Shown: positions 1 to 8,757 of the stretch, piece by piece
How positions within the stretch are numbered: position 1 is the first letter of the stretch
Layout of the letters: the number at the start of each line of letters is the position of its first letter
From: [Clostridium] fimetarium
GTDB lineage: Bacteria > Bacillota > Clostridia > Lachnospirales > Lachnospiraceae
Direction: 5' to 3'
Length of the DNA stretch: 64,000 bases
Assembly (NCBI RefSeq): GCF_900111235.1
Contig: NZ_FOJI01000001.1
Span: 124,001 to 188,000 of the forward strand
Translations under genes and position numbers: made by a program
Notes under the pieces: generated by a model
Told to the model about the DNA's origin: nothing
The model's database searches: none
What the model saw: the letters and a program-made list of their open reading frames with translations, nothing else

Positions 1-956
1 GTGCAATTATATATTTTTTGATATCAGCAATTTCATACCCATTTCTTGCTTTATATAATTCATGTGCTGCATTGTTTCGGTCAATGGGAAACTCAAAAAT
101 TACATTGAAAATATCCTTATTAATGAATATAATCAATTTAGTTGGAAGTGCGGTGGGCATTCTTGTATTACATATGGGGGTCGCAGGTGTCGCAATTCCA
201 TCTTTGGTCTCAAGAGCAGTGTCAGCAATTATAATATACTGTTTGCTAAAAAACCCTCAAAATATGATCTATTTAGTAAAAGAGCGTTTTCGATTCGATG
301 GCAGAATGATAAAGAAGATATTATATATTGGAATTCCAAGCGGGCTGGAGAATGGTATTTTTCAATTAGGTAGGGTTATGGTCGTTAGTGTTATTGCAGG
401 ATTTGGTACAGTACAGATCGCTGCGAATGGTGTTGCAAATAGTCTGGATGGAATGGGCTGCATTGCAGGGCAGGCAATGAGCCTTGCGATAATTTCGGTG
501 ATAGGACGATGTGTTGGAACCGGGGATTTCGATCAAGTAAAATATTACACAAAGAAATTAATTAAAATGACTTATATAATTACAATTGTCGTAAATACTT
601 GCATTCTTTTAGCGTTGCCATACATTTTAAAAATATATGGATTGAGTTCAGAAACGACTCAATTAGCAGCAATTCTAGTGCTGATTCATGACGGTATCGC
701 GATGCTTTTGTGGCCGATTGCGTTTGCACTGCCAAATGTTCTTCGAGCATGTAATGACGTTAAATTTACAATGGTAGTCGCTATATTTTCAATGTGGACC
801 TTCCGTATTGGATTTAGCTATATACTAGGCGTATGGCTAGGAATGGGAGCAATAGGCGTATGGATAGCAATGATTTTGGACTGGATATTTAGAGCGATTT
901 ATTTTGCGTCAAGATATTTAAGTGGAAAATGGCAAAAAAAATGTTCAAGAGCATAA
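1..956 (+). CDS. MATE-family efflux transporter, 5' end outside the window
   Basis: This is the C-terminal part of a multidrug/toxin extrusion (MATE) transporter, which exports small molecules across the membrane using an ion gradient. The frame is open from base 3, so the gene starts upstream and only about 317 residues are visible. They form a series of hydrophobic helices with MATE-like segments (ALFRSMGNSK near the start, GIPSGLENGIFQLGRVMV in the middle, and a final membrane block before a basic KWQKK tail). The stop TAA is followed after about 40 bp by luxS, with no clear terminator between them, so the two could be co-transcribed. Substrate cannot be told from the sequence. Family assignment is confident. 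Confidence 0.85.
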   Translation, partial: AIIYFLISAISYPFLALYNSCAALFRSMGNSKITLKISLLMNIINLVGSAVGILVLHMGVAGVAIPSLVSRAVSAIIIYCLLKNPQNMIYLVKERFRFDGRMIKKILYIGIPSGLENGIFQLGRVMVVSVIAGFGTVQIAANGVANSLDGMGCIAGQAMSLAIISVIGRCVGTGDFDQVKYYTKKLIKMTYIITIVVNTCILLALPYILKIYGLSSETTQLAAILVLIHDGIAMLLWPIAFALPNVLRACNDVKFTMVVAIFSMWTFRIGFSYILGVWLGMGAIGVWIAMILDWIFRAIYFASRYLSGKWQKKCSRA

Positions 957-995
957 AAAATATAAAAAATAAAATAGAATATAAGAGGATAAGAA

Positions 996-1475
996 ATGAA
1001 CAAAATAGCTAGCTTTACAGTAAATCATTTAGATTTATTAACAGGAATTTATGTATCAAGAAAAGATTATATTGGAGAAGAAGTTGTTACAACTTTCGAC
1101 TTGCGTTTTACAAGACCCAATGAAGAACCACCTATGGATAATCCTGGAATTCACTCAATAGAACATTTAGGTGCAACATTTCTTAGAAACCATCCAACTT
1201 GGGGTGAAAAAACACTTTATTTTGGACCTATGGGATGCCGAACAGGATTCTATGTAATATTTTCTGGTGATTTAAAATCAGAAGACATTGTTGATTTATT
1301 AAAAGAGATGGCGGATTATATTTTGGCCTACGAAGGGGAGATTCCAGGATATTCACCAAGAGATTGTGGTAATTACTTAGATAATAATTTGAATCTCGCA
1401 AAAATATATATAAAAAAGTATAAAGAAGAAGTGCTTGATAATCCAACAGCAGAGAGATTGAATTATCCAAATTAA
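996..1475 (+). CDS. luxS: S-ribosylhomocysteine lyase LuxS
   Basis: LuxS cleaves S-ribosylhomocysteine to homocysteine and DPD, the precursor of autoinducer-2, in the activated methyl cycle. The 159-residue length is normal for the family. The HxxEH metal motif is at residues 53-57 (HSIEH), the catalytic Cys lies in GPMGCRTGFY (about C81), and the third metal ligand is the Cys of PRDCGNY (about C124). AGAGGATAAGAA just before the ATG is a good ribosome binding site. The cytosolic enzyme is complete. No pfs (SRH/MTA nucleosidase) gene is next to it; nudC follows on the same strand after about 110 bp. Confidence 0.97.
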   Translation: MNKIASFTVNHLDLLTGIYVSRKDYIGEEVVTTFDLRFTRPNEEPPMDNPGIHSIEHLGATFLRNHPTWGEKTLYFGPMGCRTGFYVIFSGDLKSEDIVDLLKEMADYILAYEGEIPGYSPRDCGNYLDNNLNLAKIYIKKYKEEVLDNPTAERLNYPN

Positions 1476-1586
1476 TATAAAATAGTAAAAAACAAAATAA
1501 ACCAATATAAATTAAGATTAATGCCAGTGGCAAAAAACTTGATATGCGCATTGTCTCGTAGAGCGGGCCAATAAAAGATACGCAGG

Positions 1587-2441
1587 ATGGAGAAAAAAAA
1601 GATAAATGAAATAGCCCCACACGTATTTAAAAATGAAATGGTTTTTAGAACAGCGACACAAGATGACTATGTATTCATATTTCAAGAAGATCAGGTATTA
1701 TTAAAAGAATTAAATATTCCTCAAATTTGTGATATATATTCAAAAATAGATTTCAAGATGGAAGAGCTAGAATACTTATTTTCAATAGATGATAGAGCGT
1801 ATTACTTGCTTAGAGATAAAAACACTAAAAATCTATGTGTCCCAGATTCTAAATTGGAATTTCAAAGTAATCAAATATACAGGACATTAGAAGAACGGTA
1901 CATAGCGTTTGCAATAATGACAGCAGGACAACTTTATAGATGGATGAAAAAACACAGATTTTGCGGTTGCTGTGGAAGTAAAATGTTGAAGAGCACAACA
2001 GAACGAGCACTAATTTGTGATAAATGCGGAGAAACAATCTACGTAAATATATCACCAGCGATTGCGGTCGCTATTATTAACGGTGACAAACTTTTAATGG
2101 CTAGAAATGTATATGGAACATTTCTAAGATTTGCGCTAATTGCAGGATATATGGAAATTGGTGAATCTTTCGAAGATACCATAAAACGTGAGGTTATGGA
2201 AGAAGTAGGCATAAAAGTTAAAAATCTAAGATTCTATAAAAGTCAACCTTGGAGCGCATCAGATAGCTTGATGATTGGTTTCTATGCAGATTTGGACGGC
2301 GATGACACAATAACGTGCCAAGAATCAGAAATAGCGGAAGCACGTTGGTTTACGCGTGAAGAGATAGAACCTGATTTTGCTAGGATAAGTCTTTCATATG
2401 AAATAATAGAGAACTTCCGACTAGGCACTTATCCTCATTAA
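1587..2441 (+). CDS. nudC: NAD(H) diphosphatase / RNA deNADding Nudix hydrolase NudC
   Basis: NudC hydrolyses NAD(H) to NMN(H) and AMP and can remove NAD caps from RNA. The 284-residue protein has the family order: a divergent N-terminal domain, a zinc ribbon with CxxC pairs at about C126/C129 and C144/C147, then a Nudix domain whose box (G-x5-E-x7-REVMEEVGI) spans about residues 187-209. The start is the ATG in GCAGGATGGAG; its ribosome binding site is weak, so the exact start is less certain than the identity. A strong bidirectional hairpin follows the stop. Confidence 0.92.
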   Translation: MEKKKINEIAPHVFKNEMVFRTATQDDYVFIFQEDQVLLKELNIPQICDIYSKIDFKMEELEYLFSIDDRAYYLLRDKNTKNLCVPDSKLEFQSNQIYRTLEERYIAFAIMTAGQLYRWMKKHRFCGCCGSKMLKSTTERALICDKCGETIYVNISPAIAVAIINGDKLLMARNVYGTFLRFALIAGYMEIGESFEDTIKREVMEEVGIKVKNLRFYKSQPWSASDSLMIGFYADLDGDDTITCQESEIAEARWFTREEIEPDFARISLSYEIIENFRLGTYPH

Positions 2442-2469
2442 ATATAAAATTATGATTATATACACATAA

Positions 2470-2510
2470 ACAAAGCCCTTGGTTTTCAATATGAAAACCA
2501 AGGGCTTTGT
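2470..2510. terminator. Bidirectional rho-independent terminator between nudC and glnN
   Basis: A perfect hairpin (ACAAAGCCCTTGGTTTTC arm, short loop, exact complement) is followed by a T-rich run on the plus strand and flanked by A-rich sequence on the other side. It sits between the convergent nudC and glnN genes. An AT-rich 15-bp tandem repeat follows at about 2517-2546. Confidence 0.9.
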
Positions 2511-2564
2511 TTTGATTAAAAATAACTATATTAAAAATAACTATATTAAATAACTTTTATATAA

Positions 2565-4676
2565 TTAAACTTCAAAAAGTAAATCGCCATAAGATGGGAA
2601 AGGCCAAAATTCTTTGTCGACAATCATTTCAAGTTTATCAGCAGGAGTTCTTAAAGCAATCATTGCTGGTTTAACAACATCTCTAAAGTACTTTGCTTGT
2701 TCCTGAGCATCAGCTATTTCATTTGCTTCATTATCAGCGATTACAAGAGCAGAACTAGCAGCTTTCATTTCTGATAAATATGATGAAATTTCATCAAGTA
2801 AAGCTTTCTGAGTTGAAGCATCTGAGCCAGCTTCTGTAACAGTTACTACGGAGTTAGCAAGTTCAGTTGTATATGCAATAACTGTTGGAATCAGTTGCTT
2901 TCCAGCAATATCAATCATTGCTTTTGCTTCGATATTAATAGCCTTTGCATAAGCCTCAAATTTAATTTCAACACGTGAATGAAGTTCAGTTTCTGTATAT
3001 ACGCCAAACTTTTCAAATACAGCAATTGCTTTTGGTGTAAGAAGTGTAGGAATTGCATCAACCATAGATGTTATGTTTGGTAGTCCGCGACGATTAGCTT
3101 CAACTACCCATTCCTCTGAGTAACCATTTCCGTTAAATACGATTCTATGGTGATCAGAAGCTAACTTCTTAATTAAATCATGTACAGCTAAATCAAGGTT
3201 TTCAGCTTTTTCTAATTCATCAGCAATTTCACAGAAACTTTCAGCTACGATTGTATTAAGAACAACATTAGCTGATGAAATAGAATCTGAAGAACCAACC
3301 ATTCTAAATTCAAACTTGTTACCAGTGAAAGCAAATGGAGATGTTCTGTTTCTATCTGTTGCATCTTTGCTAAGGTTTGGAAGTGACTTAACGCCTGTAT
3401 CTAAATCAGCCTTTTGAATACTGCTTGTAGCACCGCCAGTACTGATTAACTGTGCAATTACATCTTCTAATTGCTCGCCAAGGAACATTGAGATGATAGC
3501 AGGAGGAGCTTCGTTAGCACCAAGTCTATGATCGTTACCTACGCATGAAGCGGATTCTCTAAGTAAATCTGAGTGGATATCAATTGCTTTCATGATTGCA
3601 GTTAAAACCAATAAAAATTGAATGTTATCATGAGGTGTTTTGCCAGGCTCTAATAGGTTAAGTCCAGTATCCGTTGTAATTGACCAGTTATTATGTTTAC
3701 CAGAACCGTTAACACCTGCAAATGGTTTCTCATGAAGTAAACATGTTAAACCGTGACGACCTGCAACTTTTTTCAATGTCTCCATTGTTAATTGATTGTG
3801 ATCAACAGCTATATTGCACTGTGCATAGATAGGAGCTAATTCATGTTGTGCTGGAGCAACTTCATTATGTTGAGTCTTAGCTGAAACACCAAGCTTCCAT
3901 AATTCTTTGTTAACATCCTTCATAAATGAAGCAATTCTTTCTCTAATAGCACCAAAGTAGTGATCTTCTAATTCTTGACCTTTAGGAGGCATAGCACCAA
4001 ATAAAGTACGTCCAGAGAATATTAAATCTTTTCTTTGTAAATATTTTTCTCTATCAACGATAAAGTATTCTTGCTCAGCACCGACAGAAGGCATAACCTT
4101 TTTTGCTGTAGTGTTTCCAAATAATTTTAAAATACGAAGAGCTTGAATATTTAAAGCTTGCATAGATCTAAGAAGAGGAGTCTTCTGATCAAGTGCTTCG
4201 CCTGTATATGAACAAAATGCTGTTGGAATACAAAGAGTAGCACCGGCAGCATCTTCTCTAACAAATGCTGGTGAAGTACAATCCCAAGCTGTATATCCTC
4301 TTGCTTCGAAAGTTGCTCTAAGACCACCTGAAGGGAATGATGAAGCATCTGGTTCACCTTTAATTAATTCCTTGCCTGAGAACTCCATGAGGATTTTCCC
4401 AGAAGCATTAGGTGCAGAAATAAATGAATCATGTTTTTCAGCTGTAATACCTGTAAGAGGTTGGAACCAGTGAGTATAATGCGTTGCCCCTTTTTCGATT
4501 GCCCACTCTTTCATTGCATTTGCAATAACATCAGCATCACTAAAACTTAAGTCAGCACCATTTACAATAGTTTCTTTTAGGTTTTGATAAACGTGTTTTG
4601 GTAAACGTTCTTTCATAATGGTGTCGTTAAATACGTCTTCGCCAAAAATATCGGCTACATTGAACTTTTCACTCAT
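2565..4676 (-). CDS. glnN: Type III glutamine synthetase (GlnN/GSIII)
   Basis: This enzyme makes glutamine from glutamate, ammonia and ATP. At 703 residues it has GSIII length, much longer than GSI/GSII (about 350-470). Visible landmarks are [33 protein letters not shown] (a catalytic glutamate region), [13 protein letters not shown] and the [10 protein letters not shown] metal/ATP-site segment, all typical of GSIII. AAAGGATGATTATATT before the ATG is a good ribosome binding site. The leader is long and structured (see the entries at 4725-4758 and 4838-4866), so expression is probably controlled by transcription attenuation. A P-II-type gene lies 7 kb away. Confidence 0.96.
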   Translation of the reverse strand: MSEKFNVADIFGEDVFNDTIMKERLPKHVYQNLKETIVNGADLSFSDADVIANAMKEWAIEKGATHYTHWFQPLTGITAEKHDSFISAPNASGKILMEFSGKELIKGEPDASSFPSGGLRATFEARGYTAWDCTSPAFVREDAAGATLCIPTAFCSYTGEALDQKTPLLRSMQALNIQALRILKLFGNTTAKKVMPSVGAEQEYFIVDREKYLQRKDLIFSGRTLFGAMPPKGQELEDHYFGAIRERIASFMKDVNKELWKLGVSAKTQHNEVAPAQHELAPIYAQCNIAVDHNQLTMETLKKVAGRHGLTCLLHEKPFAGVNGSGKHNNWSITTDTGLNLLEPGKTPHDNIQFLLVLTAIMKAIDIHSDLLRESASCVGNDHRLGANEAPPAIISMFLGEQLEDVIAQLISTGGATSSIQKADLDTGVKSLPNLSKDATDRNRTSPFAFTGNKFEFRMVGSSDSISSANVVLNTIVAESFCEIADELEKAENLDLAVHDLIKKLASDHHRIVFNGNGYSEEWVVEANRRGLPNITSMVDAIPTLLTPKAIAVFEKFGVYTETELHSRVEIKFEAYAKAINIEAKAMIDIAGKQLIPTVIAYTTELANSVVTVTEAGSDASTQKALLDEISSYLSEMKAASSALVIADNEANEIADAQEQAKYFRDVVKPAMIALRTPADKLEMIVDKEFWPFPSYGDLLFEV

Positions 4677-4724
4677 AATATAATCATCCTTTCATATTAA
4701 AAATTGTAACGTGACTTATATAAA

Positions 4725-4758
4725 AAAGGCGCCCTAAATAAAAGGGACGCCTTTGTCC
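4725..4758 (-). promoter_or_regulatory. glnN leader: terminator overlapping an ANTAR-like hexaloop hairpin
   Basis: Read on the minus strand, the glnN leader has a GC-rich hairpin (AAAGGCG-CCCU paired with AGGG-CGCCUUU) followed directly by UUUUUUA, a classic intrinsic terminator placed before glnN rather than after it. Overlapping its 5' arm is a smaller alternative hairpin, GGAC-AAAGGC-GUCC, with a six-base loop having A at position 1 and G at position 4. From memory, those are the loop positions conserved in RNA targets of ANTAR antiterminators. A 7-bp outer stem (UAACGUG / CACGUUA, 4771-4777 with 4707-4713) encloses the whole structure. The ANTAR interpretation is inference; no ANTAR gene is in the window. 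Confidence 0.55.
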
Positions 4759-4837
4759 TACTAAAGTAACACGTTATTTTTTTGGGTAAATAGATTAATC
4801 TAAAAAATTAATTAACCTTTAAATAAAATAACTCAAT

Positions 4838-4866
4838 TTCATACAAATAGCAAGTGCTTTTTGCAA
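4838..4866 (-). promoter_or_regulatory. Putative sigma-A promoter for glnN
   Basis: On the minus strand a TTGCAA box (4861-4866) is followed by a 17-bp spacer and TATGAA (4838-4843). Transcription would start near 4830, giving a leader of about 155 nt that contains the attenuator-like structure. Confidence 0.5.
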
Positions 4867-4941
4867 ATACTTTACATTTTTAATTAAACATTGTTACAAT
4901 GACTGGTTTAATCAGTAAAGTATTATTATTCTAAAGTATTG

Positions 4942-5928
4942 TTATTCCAAAGGAGTTTCGTTCATAAAGGTTCCTTGAACAATAACCCTTTGTGATCCAT
5001 CACCAGTGCATGTTGAAAAAGTGACGATTTGAGTAGCTGATGATACATCTACACCAGTATTATAACTAGATAATAGTTTCATTGACTGGGCATAGGCCTG
5101 TAAAGCAGTGGCATTAGTAAAGTTATACGTATAGGTAGCACTTATTGGTTCGCTAATGTAGGCTGTAAAAATCTTATATTCAAGTAATTTGTTTCCTGTA
5201 TATATATAGAAGATGTCATTTCCTTCTGTTTTGTAAAATGACGGTGTTAGATACTTATTTAACCCAGCAAACATACTGCCATTTTTCATGTTATGGCCAT
5301 ATATAATAATATGTGACGTGGATAAACCATTACTAATTCTATAATCTTCAAATAATGTTCCGCCGCCGTTATAAGTTTTATTAAATGCATGAGTAAGATA
5401 ATAATCGTTATCACTTCCTTGTGCGAGTGGAAGTTTTAAATTAATTGAAGGAATATATAAATATCCGATACCTTCAGAATTGATATTTAATAGAGCTTGA
5501 TGATCATACTTAAAAGGTGATTGTATTTCTTGTGTATTATCTGATGTAGTAGCTTCAACAGGTACAAGCACCGTATCTGCAATTGACTTGTATATGTCAT
5601 CACCTTGCTTATATTCTAAATAAATCTTAGCTAGCATAAAGCCTGAATAAAGAAATATAATAGCTGCTATTATCATTATTATATATCGAATGATATTTCC
5701 CCAAGAAAGTTTTCTCTTTTTTTTATCGCTTTTATGTTTATTTGGCCCATGTGACTTGAGATTAGAATCAAGTTCATCTGAATCAAGTTCATCTGAGTCG
5801 ACATCCCAATCAAGTTCGTATTGACCATCATCCGAATTAAGTTCATCAGTGTCTAAATGATTCTCTTTATTCAAGTCAACATTTTTATCATATTCATCAG
5901 AAATTTTGCTTTTGTCTTTGATATCCAT
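4942..5928 (-). CDS. srtB: Class B sortase (membrane transpeptidase)
   Basis: Sortases cleave a sorting signal on secreted proteins and attach them to the cell wall or to a pilus subunit. The 328-residue protein starts with a cytoplasmic acidic region containing DELDS-type repeats, then a basic stretch (KKKRKLSWG) and one membrane anchor (IIRYIIMIIAAIIFLYSGFML). The catalytic domain has the class B pattern: His in IIIYGHNMKNG, Cys in VTFSTCTGDG and Arg in SQRVIVQG. The acidic N-terminal extension is unusual in length. The gene lies 25 bp downstream of fba on the same strand and is probably co-transcribed with it. No sortase substrate with a sorting motif was seen nearby. Confidence 0.92.
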   Translation of the reverse strand: MDIKDKSKISDEYDKNVDLNKENHLDTDELNSDDGQYELDWDVDSDELDSDELDSNLKSHGPNKHKSDKKKRKLSWGNIIRYIIMIIAAIIFLYSGFMLAKIYLEYKQGDDIYKSIADTVLVPVEATTSDNTQEIQSPFKYDHQALLNINSEGIGYLYIPSINLKLPLAQGSDNDYYLTHAFNKTYNGGGTLFEDYRISNGLSTSHIIIYGHNMKNGSMFAGLNKYLTPSFYKTEGNDIFYIYTGNKLLEYKIFTAYISEPISATYTYNFTNATALQAYAQSMKLLSSYNTGVDVSSATQIVTFSTCTGDGSQRVIVQGTFMNETPLE

Positions 5929-5953
5929 AAAAAGTCTCCATTACTATGCTTTA

Positions 5954-6817
5954 CTAGGCTCTATCAGCGGAACCGAAAAGCTCAATTTTTTCTTTTACAG
6001 TGGCTTTAATTGCTAGACAACCTGGTGTTAGAAGTTTCCTTGGATCATAGCCTTTGCCTTCAAGGTCTTTTCCGGATTCGATATAAGTTCTAGTAGCTGC
6101 AGCAAATGAAAGCTGACATTCTGTATTAACATTGATTTTAGCAACACCAAGTGAAATCGCTTTACGAATCATTTCAGAAGGTATTCCTGTACCACCATGT
6201 AATACTAATGGCATAGTACCTGTGAGTCCCTTAACCGCTTCAAGTGTTTCGAAACTAAGGCCAGTCCAGTTTGCAGGATATTTTCCATGAATATTACCAA
6301 TACCAGCGGCAAGCATTGTGACACCAAGATCAGCAATTAATTTGCATTCTTGTGGATCAGCACATTCACCATTACCAATTACACCATCTTCTTCACCACC
6401 AATTGCTCCAACTTCAGCCTCTAGTGACATACCTTTTTCTTTACATGTTTCCACAAGTTTAGTTGTTTTGTCGATATTTTCTTCAATTGGAAGGCTTGAA
6501 CCATCAAACATAATTGATGAAAAACCTGCTTCTATACATTTTAAGCAACCTTCATATGAGCCATGGTCTAAATGCAGTGATACAGGAACTGTAATGTTTA
6601 AGTCTTTTAGTAATCCTTCTACCATTCCTACAACTGTGTGATAGCCTCCCATATATTTGCCGGCACCCTCAGAAACACCCAAAATCACAGGGGAATTCAT
6701 CTCTTGTGCAGCTTGTAATATTGATTTTGACCATTCAAGGTTGTTGATATTAAATTGACCAACTGCGTACTTTCCATCTCTTGCTTTAATTAGCATCTCT
6801 TTTGCTGAAACTAACAT
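5954..6817 (-). CDS. fba: Class II fructose-1,6-bisphosphate aldolase
   Basis: This zinc-dependent aldolase interconverts fructose-1,6-bisphosphate with DHAP and glyceraldehyde-3-phosphate in glycolysis. At 287 residues the length is normal. Metal- and substrate-binding segments are visible: VSLHLDHGS, the EVGAIGGEEDG loop, GIGNIHGKYP, PLVLHGGTGIP and KINVNTE. AGGAGGTATTAT before the ATG is a strong ribosome binding site. The promoter region lies in 6818-6900 (TATAAT-like box at about 6850), divergent from the small membrane gene at 7026. Confidence 0.97.
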   Translation of the reverse strand: MLVSAKEMLIKARDGKYAVGQFNINNLEWSKSILQAAQEMNSPVILGVSEGAGKYMGGYHTVVGMVEGLLKDLNITVPVSLHLDHGSYEGCLKCIEAGFSSIMFDGSSLPIEENIDKTTKLVETCKEKGMSLEAEVGAIGGEEDGVIGNGECADPQECKLIADLGVTMLAAGIGNIHGKYPANWTGLSFETLEAVKGLTGTMPLVLHGGTGIPSEMIRKAISLGVAKINVNTECQLSFAAATRTYIESGKDLEGKGYDPRKLLTPGCLAIKATVKEKIELFGSADRA

Positions 6818-6913
6818 ATAATACCTCCTATGATAAATAATAATATAATTATACGCTATATTAATGAAAAATAAAAGTAAGAACTACGAAATATGAAAAG
6901 TTATTTATCGATA

Positions 6914-6941
6914 TTGATTTATAAAAGTTTAATGTTATAAT
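6914..6941 (+). promoter_or_regulatory. Putative sigma-A promoter for the gene at 7026
   Basis: TTGATT (6914-6919), a 16-bp spacer and a perfect TATAAT (6936-6941) lie about 85 bp before the start of the 100-residue membrane protein gene. Confidence 0.55.
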
Positions 6942-7025
6942 TAATCTAATAGATTTAAAATCTATTTTCAGTAGTTAAAGGCTATTGTTAATAAAGCTGA
7001 ATTAGGAAAAGAGGAGAAAAATATA

Positions 7026-7328
7026 ATGTGTTTTGGAAATGCTATTAGTAATATATTTCTTACAATGAATGCTGCTGGTGTAAGTAGTGATGCGGGGAAT
7101 TCTGTTTGGCCATTTATTGGGTTTTTGATGTTCCTTTTCGGAGTAGTTATTACATTTGCAGGCTTGATTATGGCAAGTGCAGCAAAAAGGGAATGGAATG
7201 TGTTTTATGCACCTCACGATGTACCAACAGAAGATATTAAAATGAAAAAGAAAAAAGGTACTAGGAAAGGCCGAATTGTATATATCTTAGGTATTATAAT
7301 GTTAGTAGGCTCGTTTTTTGTTAAATAG
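7026..7328 (+). CDS. Small two-pass membrane protein of unknown function
   Basis: I do not recognise this 100-residue protein. It has two hydrophobic segments (VWPFIGFLMFLFGVVITFAG and IVYILGIIMLVGSFF), separated by a basic cytoplasmic-looking loop with KMKKKKGTRKGR. GAGGAG eight bases before the ATG is a good ribosome binding site, a promoter is visible upstream, and a terminator-like hairpin follows, so it looks like a real monocistronic gene. It is divergent from fba. Confidence 0.7.
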   Translation: MCFGNAISNIFLTMNAAGVSSDAGNSVWPFIGFLMFLFGVVITFAGLIMASAAKREWNVFYAPHDVPTEDIKMKKKKGTRKGRIVYILGIIMLVGSFFVK

Positions 7329-7346
7329 TAAAGTTAGAATCAAACG

Positions 7347-7377
7347 AAAGGCTCTCATAGAGGGCTTTTTATTTTTA
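7347..7377 (+). terminator. Terminator-like hairpin after the small membrane gene
   Basis: AAAG and CTCT pair with AGAG and CTTT around a CAT loop, with a small internal loop, followed by TTTTTATTTTT. It is imperfect but well placed 20 bp after the stop. Confidence 0.55.
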
Positions 7378-7390
7378 TCGATAGTAGAGG

Positions 7391-7460
7391 AAAAAAATAT
7401 CGCCCACGTTGTTGTGGGCGATGAGAAGGGGAGGGAGTTGTTCTGTATTTAACAACTCAG
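7391..7460 (-). ncRNA. Candidate small RNA gene with CU-rich linker
   Basis: On the minus strand there is a complete small transcription unit that codes for no protein. The parts in order are: -35 TTGATA (7484-7489), 17-bp spacer, -10 CATAAA (7461-7466), an 8-bp hairpin GAGTTGTT/AACAACTC (7435-7458), a single-stranded CU-rich linker of 12 nt (7423-7434), and a perfect 9-bp hairpin ATCGCCCAC/GTGGGCGAT with a six-base loop (7399-7422) followed by ATTTTTTT (7391-7398). The expected transcript is about 70 nt. The linker CCUCCCCUUCUC could pair with purine-rich ribosome binding sites, a common arrangement in Gram-positive regulatory RNAs. I do not recognise the family. Confidence 0.55.
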
Positions 7461-7722
7461 TTTATGAAAAAATGTTAAGGAGTTATCAAATTATTTAATT
7501 ATTAGTTAGTTAATTATTACTTTGATACAATTTCATTATAAAGTTTAAAAATGAAGAAACAATGTGTATTATGTTAATTTTTATTGAATACAATGTGAAC
7601 AAAGAATGAATGTTAGCATTGAGTTTTCATTTGTTATATTTATAAAATAAATATATAATAGGAATAGTATTTAAAAGGAAATCATGAATAGTATGAATAA
7701 TAACGGAGGAGGTATTTATATA

Positions 7723-8757
7723 ATGACGATTACATATAAATGTCATTCATGTGGTTCGGCCATGGAATTTGATGGTCCTACACAGACCTTAAAGTGCGAT
7801 CACTGTGGTTTTGGCATTAGTGTTGAAGAGTATGAAAGGCTATATGATAATGAGGGGGAAACCAAAGAAAATCAGTCAGATGATAACAATGTAAAAATTT
7901 ATCATTGCCAAAGCTGTGGGGCAGAGCTTATTACTGATGAATTTACTTCTGCAACAATATGTGGATTTTGCGGGAATCCTTCACTTGTTGAAGATAGACT
8001 GTCTGGGGATTTTTCACCATCCCTTGTAATACCGTTTAAAATCGATAAAGAAAATGCTAAAAATATTTATCAAAAGTGGATAAAAAAAGGGCCGTTGACT
8101 CCAAGAACATTATTTTCAAAGAGTACTATAGAGAAAATAACTGGTTTATATGCACCCTTTTGGTTATATGATTACGAAGCTTCTGATTATATGGAAGCAG
8201 CGGCTACTAGAACAAGAATGGAGAGACACGGTGATTATGAGTATATCTACACTGATCACTACGCAATATATAGAGATGTAAAAGCCGATTTTGTTCAGAT
8301 TCCAGCAGATGCATCTGAGAAAATGCCAGATGATGCAATGGATAAGCTTGAACCTTTTGATTATCAAGAGATGACAGACTTTAAAATGCCATACTTGTCA
8401 GGATTTTTATCCGAAAAGTATAACTTTACTTCAGAAGAGATGGAGCAGCGTACTAGAGCACGCGCAAATCAATATATTACCGACATTACACGAGGAACAA
8501 TTAATGGGTATTCGACTGTAAACATTTTAAAAAACGAAGTCAGTGCAAACAATACTCATTACGATTATGCATTGTTTCCTGTATGGATGCTTAATTACAA
8601 ATTCAATGGCAAAGATTATCAATTTATGCTAAATGGCCAGACAGGAAAAATTGTGGCAGATAGACCGATTAGTATGAAGAGGGCATTTGCATGGTTTGGT
8701 ATTATTACAACGGGCGCATTTATTATTACTTTGATTGGAGGACTGTTCATATCATGA
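7723..8757 (+). CDS. Double zinc-ribbon protein with C-terminal membrane anchor
   Basis: The protein (344 residues from this start) begins with two TFIIB-like zinc ribbons, CHSCG...CDHCG and CQSCG...CGFCG. A central domain rich in aromatic and charged residues (SGFLSEKYNF, HYDYALFPVWMLNYKF) follows, and a single C-terminal membrane helix (IITTGAFIITLIGGLFI) closes it. I chose the ATG at 7723 because GGAGGAGG lies ten bases upstream; an in-frame ATG at 7684 has no such site. The stop overlaps the next start in ATGA, so it is translationally coupled to the TPM-domain gene. Proteins of this shape are often called TFIIB-type zinc-ribbon proteins. The molecular role is not known to me. Confidence 0.8.
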   Translation: MTITYKCHSCGSAMEFDGPTQTLKCDHCGFGISVEEYERLYDNEGETKENQSDDNNVKIYHCQSCGAELITDEFTSATICGFCGNPSLVEDRLSGDFSPSLVIPFKIDKENAKNIYQKWIKKGPLTPRTLFSKSTIEKITGLYAPFWLYDYEASDYMEAAATRTRMERHGDYEYIYTDHYAIYRDVKADFVQIPADASEKMPDDAMDKLEPFDYQEMTDFKMPYLSGFLSEKYNFTSEEMEQRTRARANQYITDITRGTINGYSTVNILKNEVSANNTHYDYALFPVWMLNYKFNGKDYQFMLNGQTGKIVADRPISMKRAFAWFGIITTGAFIITLIGGLFIS

